This document shows positions 5,420-12,064 of a stretch of 12,064 nt of DNA, one piece after another; position 1 is the stretch's first letter, and the number at the start of each line of letters is the position of its first letter. Source of the stretch: Eubacterium sp. (GTDB lineage Bacteria > Bacillota > Clostridia > Oscillospirales > Acutalibacteraceae). The notes beneath the pieces were generated by a model. The model saw only the letters and a program-made list of their open reading frames with translations. It was not told the origin of the DNA and made no database searches. The DNA lies in assembly GCA_029054965.1 (NCBI GenBank), contig JAIDEF010000014.1:1-12064 (forward strand), written 5' to 3'. Position numbers and translations under genes: made by a program.

Positions 5420-8400
5420 TTACTTTAATGTTATAGGAGCAAGATCAGTCTTACCAAAACATGAGTAAACAATACCAACATCATAAACGTTAATATCTCC
5501 GTCACCATTTAAATCATAGATAAGATTGCTCTTTCCTAAATTCTCATACAATTTACCAACGTCATAAACATTGATATCTCCATCCTTGTAGAAATCACAA
5601 GCGATAATCGGAATTGCAGTACCTGATACATCCGCATCAGCAACAACAAGTGAAATATCACTGCGAGTTAAAGATGTTTCTGATGAAATCTCAACTGTAT
5701 ATGTGCCACTTGGAATATTTTCAAGAGTAAATGTATTAGCAGCACTTGTCAATGCAAAGGTATCTGTTGCAACAACTGTGTCACCATCCTTGATAGTTAC
5801 AGTGTAGTCACCGTTAACACCCTTGTTATCTGTTGCACCCTTACCATTCTTAGCAACAATAAGTGAAGCACTTACATTGAAGCCTGCCGGCTTATCAGCC
5901 TCAACAACAGGAACGATTGTGATAGCATCCATACCTGACTTGATGTCGATTGTATATGGATTTCTGAATTCCTTATTGTCATTTACAAGCATATGCTGAT
6001 AGATATAACCGTCAGCAGCAGTAACCTCAACCTGAATTGATGTGCCAACCTCATAAGAAGCTGAGCCGGTAACAACATTACCATTAATAGTAACAATTGC
6101 ACCAGGAACATCAGCAACAGTAACCTGAACTGACTCAAGTGGAGTGAGTGCAAGCTCTGCTATCTGAAGACGAGTATCAGCATCGTAAACTCTTGTTACG
6201 CAAGCTGCATAATCAAAATCAGGATTGTAGATAGCACCATTGTCAGCATATGAACTATCGTTACCGATAGCTGCAACACTAACTGCATCTGCAAGCTTTT
6301 CAACGTATACGTTCCAGCTTGCATCTGACCAAGTACCATCGTTAACAAGATTGCCGTCAGCATCCCATTCACCAAATCTTGGGTCTGATGCTGCACCGTT
6401 CTTTGCTACATTAGCAGCAGTAACGAGCTTTCCATCCTCGTCATAAACTGCAGGAGTTGCAGTCATTCTGTCATAAGAGTTACCTGATGCACAGAGGATT
6501 TCTTCCTCAAGACGATCACCAATGTAACCACGCTCAACAACATTAGCCATATAAATATTGAATAATCTCAAATATTCGTCAACCTGTGTTGATGAAAGTG
6601 TAGATGTAACCTTAGCACTGTCGAATTCAGCACCATTGCCGATTCTTCTTGCGTAATCTGTGTAAGAAAGTTCTTCAACAACAGTTTCGCCTAAATCGTC
6701 AGTATAAGAAACCTCTACTCTGTACTTACCTTCAATGTCCTTAGCCATTGAGTTCATTGCATTAAAGGTAACAATGTCAAAGTTCTTCTCATTAAGACCT
6801 TCTCTAACAAGTGATACTTTATCAAAGAGTCTTGATGCGATATCGGTCTTGATATCCTTTTCAATTACCTGAGTTGTTGTGTAATCAAGTAAATCACGGC
6901 ACTGTGTATAAATACCACGTGTATCCTGTGATTCAGTAGGAGTTACCAACTGGTTAGACATATCCGGAACCTTGATAACCCATGTGCTTGTTGAGCTAAC
7001 CTTTCTACCTGCAGCATTGTAGTATGACCACTGAATCTGCTCATAGATTGGTCTGCCCTGACCGTCAACAGCCTGAGAACCAGTGCTGATCTGGCAAGGA
7101 TATTCACTATAAATACCTGAAGCTACCCACTTAGTTGCCATCTTAGGAGTATTAGATACCTTATATGTAACAACATCGTTTTCATCAGTTACTGCCTGAA
7201 CAGGAATATTCATTGAATCAGTACCGCTGCCTGATGTTAACGGAGCAGTTGAGTAAACAGGCTGTGTATGGTCAGCATTGAAGTAATACTTACCATTGTC
7301 GAAGTAAAGCATAGCCTTAACTTCGTTTGATAACTTGTTATAATCTGCTGTTGTAAGCGGAGTATAAGCATTGTCACCGGTTTCAGATGTTGAATCAGCA
7401 GTTACATAAGTGTATTCAACAACGTCTGAAAGCTTAGCTGCTGTATCCGGTGTAATAGGAAGTGCTGTAGAAGCAAGACCCTTAATAACTGACTGCTGAA
7501 TGAAGTTATATGTAGCAGCACCATTGTAGAAGTCATCCTGCTTGTAGTTAGCAATTGTCTTTTCTACACTCTCAATCTTATCAGTAACAGATGAAGCATT
7601 CTTATTATCACAAACGATAAAGTGAAGCTGACCTGTTGCTGAAAGCTTCTCATTATAGTAACATACATTAGCTGTAATATCTGTGTATGGAACTGCAGTT
7701 TCTCCATCATAATTTAAGAAATGGAAATAGAGTGATGTATTCTTTGGAATTGAATACTTAACAGGATTGAAATAAAATCCGTCAATAGGACCACGAACAG
7801 AAATCTTTCCAAGAAGTGTGCTATAAGCAAACTCACCTGAACCGCTCTTAAGATAAATATTCTCAAACTGGCCGATTTCGTTCTGATGATAAGCAGCAAG
7901 AGCACTTGAAGCCTTAAGCTGCTCAAATGTGTAAACAATATTAGTTCTTGTTGTAACATCATTGATATCAACACCTGACTTCTGCTCTTCAGAAAGTTTA
8001 GAATCAACTTCGTCTGATGTTAAACCTGTATACTTCCATGTTTTACCGTTGTCTAAAGAAACATCATATTTCTCAAGATTAAGGATTGCACCTGTTGCCT
8101 TATCAAATACAGGAACTGCATTTTCTGAACCAGGTGTAAATGTTGAACCATCTGCAGTATTGATGATTGGTTCTGTATCATAGTAGTAGATACCATCAAC
8201 TGTTTTATCTGCTAAGCTACCCCAATACTGAACATTTCTGATTCTTACACCAAGATCATTAACAAGCTTAAGATTATCTGCAGCAAGTACGATTTCACCT
8301 GGATAACCTACAACAAGCTTGTTCTCATTCCATGCTGTACCTGCAAACTGGCTTGTTGTATGAGCTGTATATCCTGTTTCTGGATCAACAAGATCTTTGT

Positions 8401-11400
8401 CAGCATCATTAGATTCAAGAACATTTTCCTTCAGATAGTAACCTGCATATGGTCTTGATTCTTCCCAATCATGCCATCTGTCATAAACAGCTTCACGCCA
8501 GCCTCTTGATCCAGTCAAATACTGATATGTAGTTGACTTCAAATCCTTATGGATTACAGTACCATCAGCAAGACAAATATTGTAAGTGAATGTAACTGCA
8601 TATGAAGATGAGTTGTTTGAATCAGGAGAGAATACTGAAGATGTACCAACTGTCATTGACTCACCAGGAGCAATAAGAGCTGAAGATACATTTGTTGTGA
8701 TTGATGATTTATCGTTACTACCAGCAATATCAGCAGATGTTACCTGGAGATAGTAGCGAGACATCTGATTTACCTTACCGGTTCTGCCGTTAAGGTAAGC
8801 ACTATTAATACCGGTTGCATTATTAGTGATTGTAGCCTCTGATGCGTATGAGCTACCATTTGTACAGCCCTGGAATACATCATCCTTCATTTCAGCAGTA
8901 GCCAACTGAAGGTTATGCTCACCAATGAATGGAAGGAAGTTGAAGAAGCTGTTAACTGCAGAAACAGCAAATGTTAAACCGGGAAGGATAGAGTCACTAT
9001 AAGTTTTTACACCATTGTAGCCATAGCCTGAGAATTCAACAAAGTTGTTGATGAGCTTCTGAACTACACCAGGATTATCCTTGCCTGTTCCGGCAAGAAC
9101 TGCCTTCTTAACTAAATCATCAAACGGATTTGCCTGATCTGCTGTTCTTGTTGGAACTGGTACATATGTCTGTCCATTATAACGAGGACCAAATAATGCA
9201 TTGAATGTATCAGCAATGAAATCATAAATTGTATGTACAACAGGAGTCTTCTGAATTGGATCAGCAGAGATAAATGTGAGTAATCTGTAGATGAAATTAG
9301 ATACACCATACAGCTTTGTACCATTGTGCTGCTCACCAATCTCAAGGAAACCATTTACAATATCACCCATAATGAGTGACTGTGAATCAAAGTTACCCTT
9401 TCCGTTACCCTGTAATTCACCGAGTAATGGGAGAAGATCATTAGCAATTATATCAAGGTTAGTCCAAAGATCATTAGATTTGTTAATTGTACTGTTTGCG
9501 CTATTATCACAAAGACCAAAGAGAGGAGCAGCAGCAAGTGCCTTCTCGCCATTTCTGTTTGAATTTGTGAAGTTATAGCTGTCTGCATAGTAGCAAACTA
9601 CTGAATTGAAGAGATCAAATACACTTGTTGTAGTATCAACAGTTGTACCTTCCTCTACTTTGTATGGCTTGCCGTCCTTTGTTGTTACAGGAACATATGG
9701 CTCAATTACATATATGATAGCATCACGAGCCATTGGAAGGATAGTGCCTTCTAATGTAACATCAAATTTGCCGTCTGCATCTTTAGATGCAAGCACACTG
9801 TAATCCTTATTAGGAATTACATATGATAAGTATTCTTTAAGAGCTAAGTAAGCAACACCCTCAGCGTCCTTACAAGCATCCCAATCTTCTGTATGGATTA
9901 TGCTTGCAAGATTGCCGTTGCTGTTAAGCCAAACCTGACCGATACAAGCAATAAGCAATGGAAGCATAGCCTCTTCAAGATTCTGCTCTGAAAGAGTTCC
10001 ACCTGTGAAACCGCCTAAAATGTTCTGATCAGTTGTATCTGCTACATACTGAATCATCAACAAAGTATTATCTACAAGTGTTGAAGCAATTCCCTTAACA
10101 GAACCTGAATTGATTTCAAGGATATCGCCAGTAGTCTTCATTGTCGGGAATTCTGTATCAGTCTTCTCGTTCACATAAATGTTATCACGATCAGGGAAGA
10201 AATCCTGTACAGCAGCAACAAGGCAGTCATTTAAGCCTGCTACCATTGAACTGTAATCGCCATAGTAATGGTTATCAGTATAATTATCATCATTCGCAGG
10301 TCTTGCTGAGAAGAACTTGTCAAGATTTGGAGTGCCAAGCTGCATAAAGTAAAGGTTGATAGGACCGGTCTGCATATCGAATGCATAGTCAGCAAGCGGG
10401 CTGTATCTCAGCTTATTAAATAATGTAGTAGCATCAATATCCTGCCAATTGCCCTTTGCATCTTCAACCTTAGTACGGTCAAATTCATAGTTATGTCTAA
10501 CCCAACCAAGGAACTCGTCAGCATCAGCAGCACCATAACTTTCAAATACCGCATTTGCCCACTCAGTAACATTGCTCATTGCATAGTTGCTTGCAACATC
10601 AGTTTTATTCCAACGGTTCTGGTTATTCATCCAATAGAAGAACTCGTTATCAAAGTTTGAACCATGACCACGGTCTACATCATTATTAACATGGATGAGT
10701 TTTACAGTATCTTTAAGAACTGTAGGCCAAGCAAATTTAAGAGCCTGATAGCCGAAATCAAACAAGCTGTCTGTATTACTAAGTCTTACTGTTTCTGTCT
10801 GAGCGGTAGCAAGACCGTTTTCATCAGGAGAACCATAAGCCAACAGTAATACATTCTGATAAACACCTGAGCTTGTTACAAATTCATCAGAATATACGAG
10901 ATTTGGATCATAACCAAGCTTTGCTGCTGCTGTAGCATAATTGCAGCTGTTTTCCTCCATATATTCTTTGATCTGTGCATAACGTGTTGCGGATGTATCG
11001 TGCTTTCCTTCATCGTATGTAACAGGTACACTGATTTTTGTAAGAAGCTCTGCTGTCATTTTATCAAGAAGAACTTCGTCAAACACGAATTTTTTTGCTC
11101 CGCTGTTGAAATCTGCAATTTCTTCTTCGGTGAACCACTCTGTATAGTTAAAGATTAATGATTTAGCAATGTTATAAACCGGATCAGCCTTAACGGTATC
11201 AGCATCAAGACCAACAAAATCACCTAAAAGCTTATATACATTGAATGCACCATCAACCAAGCCGAGTGAGAACTCGCCTCTGAGAACTCTGCCGAAAATT
11301 GTATCATTGTTGTCATAGATTAAACCTAAAACACCTCTTACGATATCACAAGAAGAAGTGTTGCTTCTTCTCATTTCCGGTAAGGTTTTACTACCATCTG

Positions 11401-11911
11401 TTTTTTTACCGCCGAGAGCAGAAAGATCAAGAGCAAAAACAGCACCAAGGTCAATACCAAGGTTCTGAGCTGTATCCATTAAACCGCCTGAAAGCACACC
11501 CTGTACACTGTTGATGGTTTCAATCAATTCATCAACACTGCCAAGCTTAAGTGTAACTGTAGCAAGCGTAATGCCAAGTGCTTTGACTGTAATCTGTCTA
11601 TTCTGCATGCTATGGCTGATTTTAAGAACAGAAACGCTCATACCATCAAGCATATCATGAATGGTGCCTTCCATTGCTTTCAAAGCCGGAAGCTGACTAT
11701 CTGCAAAATCAAGGATTGCAGTAGCTAACTGCTCGTCTGACAATACATTCCAAGCTAAGTTATTGTATTCAACATCGCCGTCAACATATTTTGTTTGATC
11801 GGAATTTGCTGCAAACGCACTTAAAGCACCGGAGAAGCATGTCAAAAGCATAACAATCGCCATAAACAAAGCAAGCAGTTTGTGAGAAAACTTTTTGACT
11901 TTATTTTGCAT
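5420..11911 (-). CDS. Giant secreted protein with C-terminal Ig-like and dockerin-like modules
   Basis: This protein has 2163 residues from the ATG at 11911; an in-frame TTG lies directly before it, but the AGGAGGT (11927-11921) is 9 bases from the ATG and only 6 from the TTG. Residues 1-35 are a signal peptide (KVKKFSHK head, A-F-A-A exit). Residues about 36-1060 look largely helical, with many Leu/Ile/Val-rich segments, and match nothing I recognise. Residues about 1070-1600 are more beta-like. Residues about 1674-1870 are helical and end in a FIVAR-like pattern (S-D-A-S-W, then A-D-A-V-S-V-A). Residues about 1927-2002 resemble a divergent InlB repeat. Residues about 2007-2100 are an Ig/CnaB-like domain. 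Residues 2103-2163 are a dockerin-like module with two calcium loops. No glycosidase, protease or sortase signal is seen. It is probably a structural or adhesive component held on the surface through its dockerin; the function is unknown. Confidence 0.88.
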   Translation of the reverse strand: MQNKVKKFSHKLLALFMAIVMLLTCFSGALSAFAANSDQTKYVDGDVEYNNLAWNVLSDEQLATAILDFADSQLPALKAMEGTIHDMLDGMSVSVLKISHSMQNRQITVKALGITLATVTLKLGSVDELIETINSVQGVLSGGLMDTAQNLGIDLGAVFALDLSALGGKKTDGSKTLPEMRRSNTSSCDIVRGVLGLIYDNNDTIFGRVLRGEFSLGLVDGAFNVYKLLGDFVGLDADTVKADPVYNIAKSLIFNYTEWFTEEEIADFNSGAKKFVFDEVLLDKMTAELLTKISVPVTYDEGKHDTSATRYAQIKEYMEENSCNYATAAAKLGYDPNLVYSDEFVTSSGVYQNVLLLAYGSPDENGLATAQTETVRLSNTDSLFDFGYQALKFAWPTVLKDTVKLIHVNNDVDRGHGSNFDNEFFYWMNNQNRWNKTDVASNYAMSNVTEWANAVFESYGAADADEFLGWVRHNYEFDRTKVEDAKGNWQDIDATTLFNKLRYSPLADYAFDMQTGPINLYFMQLGTPNLDKFFSARPANDDNYTDNHYYGDYSSMVAGLNDCLVAAVQDFFPDRDNIYVNEKTDTEFPTMKTTGDILEINSGSVKGIASTLVDNTLLMIQYVADTTDQNILGGFTGGTLSEQNLEEAMLPLLIACIGQVWLNSNGNLASIIHTEDWDACKDAEGVAYLALKEYLSYVIPNKDYSVLASKDADGKFDVTLEGTILPMARDAIIYVIEPYVPVTTKDGKPYKVEEGTTVDTTTSVFDLFNSVVCYYADSYNFTNSNRNGEKALAAAPLFGLCDNSANSTINKSNDLWTNLDIIANDLLPLLGELQGNGKGNFDSQSLIMGDIVNGFLEIGEQHNGTKLYGVSNFIYRLLTFISADPIQKTPVVHTIYDFIADTFNALFGPRYNGQTYVPVPTRTADQANPFDDLVKKAVLAGTGKDNPGVVQKLINNFVEFSGYGYNGVKTYSDSILPGLTFAVSAVNSFFNFLPFIGEHNLQLATAEMKDDVFQGCTNGSSYASEATITNNATGINSAYLNGRTGKVNQMSRYYLQVTSADIAGSNDKSSITTNVSSALIAPGESMTVGTSSVFSPDSNNSSSYAVTFTYNICLADGTVIHKDLKSTTYQYLTGSRGWREAVYDRWHDWEESRPYAGYYLKENVLESNDADKDLVDPETGYTAHTTSQFAGTAWNENKLVVGYPGEIVLAADNLKLVNDLGVRIRNVQYWGSLADKTVDGIYYYDTEPIINTADGSTFTPGSENAVPVFDKATGAILNLEKYDVSLDNGKTWKYTGLTSDEVDSKLSEEQKSGVDINDVTTRTNIVYTFEQLKASSALAAYHQNEIGQFENIYLKSGSGEFAYSTLLGKISVRGPIDGFYFNPVKYSIPKNTSLYFHFLNYDGETAVPYTDITANVCYYNEKLSATGQLHFIVCDNKNASSVTDKIESVEKTIANYKQDDFYNGAATYNFIQQSVIKGLASTALPITPDTAAKLSDVVEYTYVTADSTSETGDNAYTPLTTADYNKLSNEVKAMLYFDNGKYYFNADHTQPVYSTAPLTSGSGTDSMNIPVQAVTDENDVVTYKVSNTPKMATKWVASGIYSEYPCQISTGSQAVDGQGRPIYEQIQWSYYNAAGRKVSSTSTWVIKVPDMSNQLVTPTESQDTRGIYTQCRDLLDYTTTQVIEKDIKTDIASRLFDKVSLVREGLNEKNFDIVTFNAMNSMAKDIEGKYRVEVSYTDDLGETVVEELSYTDYARRIGNGAEFDSAKVTSTLSSTQVDEYLRLFNIYMANVVERGYIGDRLEEEILCASGNSYDRMTATPAVYDEDGKLVTAANVAKNGAASDPRFGEWDADGNLVNDGTWSDASWNVYVEKLADAVSVAAIGNDSSYADNGAIYNPDFDYAACVTRVYDADTRLQIAELALTPLESVQVTVADVPGAIVTINGNVVTGSASYEVGTSIQVEVTAADGYIYQHMLVNDNKEFRNPYTIDIKSGMDAITIVPVVEADKPAGFNVSASLIVAKNGKGATDNKGVNGDYTVTIKDGDTVVATDTFALTSAANTFTLENIPSGTYTVEISSETSLTRSDISLVVADADVSGTAIPIIACDFYKDGDINVYDVGKLYENLGKSNLIYDLNGDGDINVYDVGIVYSCFGKTDLAPITLK
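5471..5590 (-). repeat. Dockerin-coding repeat, copy 2 (giant gene)
   Basis: This is the partner of 4081-4200. The encoded modules agree at 46 of the first 49 residues, while the tails after the second loop differ completely (T-D-L-A-P-I-T-L-K against K-P-Y-N-G-F-E-I-K). The sharp edge of similarity at the end of the module suggests recent duplication or gene conversion limited to the functional unit. Confidence 0.9.
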
Positions 11912-11920
11912 CAAATAATT

Positions 11921-11927
11921 ACCTCCT
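11921..11927 (-). promoter_or_regulatory. Ribosome binding site of the giant gene
   Basis: AGGAGGT on the minus strand lies 9 bases before the ATG at 11911-11909 and 6 bases before the adjacent TTG at 11914-11912. Both are in frame and differ by one residue. The ATG is preferred because it is the stronger start codon and its spacing is normal. Confidence 0.8.
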
Positions 11928-11979
11928 AAGTTTTAGTTTTCTGAATGCGGCATCTGTTAAAGCCAACCGGATTGACACA

Positions 11980-12007
11980 AATATAACATTCTCTGACCAT
12001 CGGACAA
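11980..12007 (-). promoter_or_regulatory. Candidate extended -10 promoter of the giant gene
   Basis: On the minus strand TTGTCC (12007-12002) and TATATT (11985-11980) are 16 bases apart. The -10 is directly preceded by TGT, matching the TGn extended -10 element. Transcription would start about 55-60 bases before the start codon. No other good candidate is seen in the 153 bases between this gene and the window edge. Confidence 0.5.
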
Positions 12008-12021
12008 TCCGAATTAGAATG

Positions 12022-12038
12022 TGATTATTGAATAATCA
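12022..12038. promoter_or_regulatory. Perfect 17-bp palindrome upstream of the candidate promoter
   Basis: TGATTATT-G-AATAATCA is a perfect inverted repeat with 8-bp arms and a single central base. It sits 14 bases upstream of the candidate -35 of the giant gene, a position suited to an activator or repressor site. AT-rich sequence makes chance palindromes more likely. It has no U-run, so it is not a terminator. Confidence 0.4.
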
Positions 12039-12064
12039 AAATATCCGTGAATTACCGAAAGGCA

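Noticed and set aside
9291..9803. Plus-strand open frames inside the giant gene
   Set aside because: No ribosome binding site, no recognisable protein, and they lie fully within a 6.5-kb intact frame on the other strand with normal signal peptide and C-terminal module.
5420..11911. Cellulosomal glycoside hydrolase, as expected for a dockerin protein
   Set aside because: No glycoside hydrolase, esterase, lyase or protease motif was recognised in 2163 residues, so no enzymatic function is assigned.
11972..11994. Plus-strand TTGACA that might be a divergent promoter
   Set aside because: No acceptable -10 hexamer at 16-18 bases (the sequence there is GACCAT) and no plus-strand gene starts nearby within the window.
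12053..12064. ACCGAAAGGCA at the right edge resembling one arm of the LCP terminator
   Set aside because: Only one arm is visible. It may be part of a terminator of the next gene, but the pairing partner is outside the window.

Overview
The window looks like a piece of a low-GC Gram-positive genome. The likely source is an anaerobic gut or rumen Clostridia member of the Oscillospiraceae/Ruminococcus type. Pointers are the strong GGAGG ribosome binding sites, an LCP-family wall-glycopolymer enzyme, large secreted proteins with Ig-like, InlB-type and CxxC-repeat modules, and dockerin-like C-termini. No rRNA, tRNA, CRISPR array, transposase or phage gene was seen. The taxonomic assignment is inference from gene style, not from a marker gene.

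Layout, left to right. Positions 3-872 (+) hold the 3' part of an LCP (LytR-CpsA-Psr) gene that begins outside the window. It ends at a perfect 13-bp hairpin terminator (891-927). Everything else is on the minus strand and is read from right to left. First is a 2163-residue secreted protein of unknown function ending in an Ig-like module and a dockerin-like module (11911-5420). A 253-bp gap follows, with two hairpins and a candidate promoter. Next is a 378-residue secreted protein (5166-4030) with a cohesin-like N-terminal half and the same Ig-like plus dockerin-like tail. After 13 bp comes a 966-residue secreted or possibly lipid-anchored protein (4013-1113) with a divergent cohesin-like N-terminal region, a CxxC repeat array and InlB-like repeats. 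Twenty bases further on is a 34-codon ORF (1092-988) with its own good ribosome binding site, closed by a GC-rich terminator (968-941).

How the parts may work together (inference). All three large minus-strand proteins are exported and none shows a recognisable catalytic domain. Two carry dockerin-like tails that are about 92% identical at the DNA level, and two carry regions with cohesin-like sequence features. This suggests a non-enzymatic extracellular assembly or adhesion system built on cohesin-dockerin-type pairing. The 378-residue protein would be an adaptor, the 966-residue protein a possible cell-proximal receptor, and the giant protein the main exposed component. The cohesin assignments are weak and rest on motif reading only. 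The short co-transcribed peptide is the least explained element.
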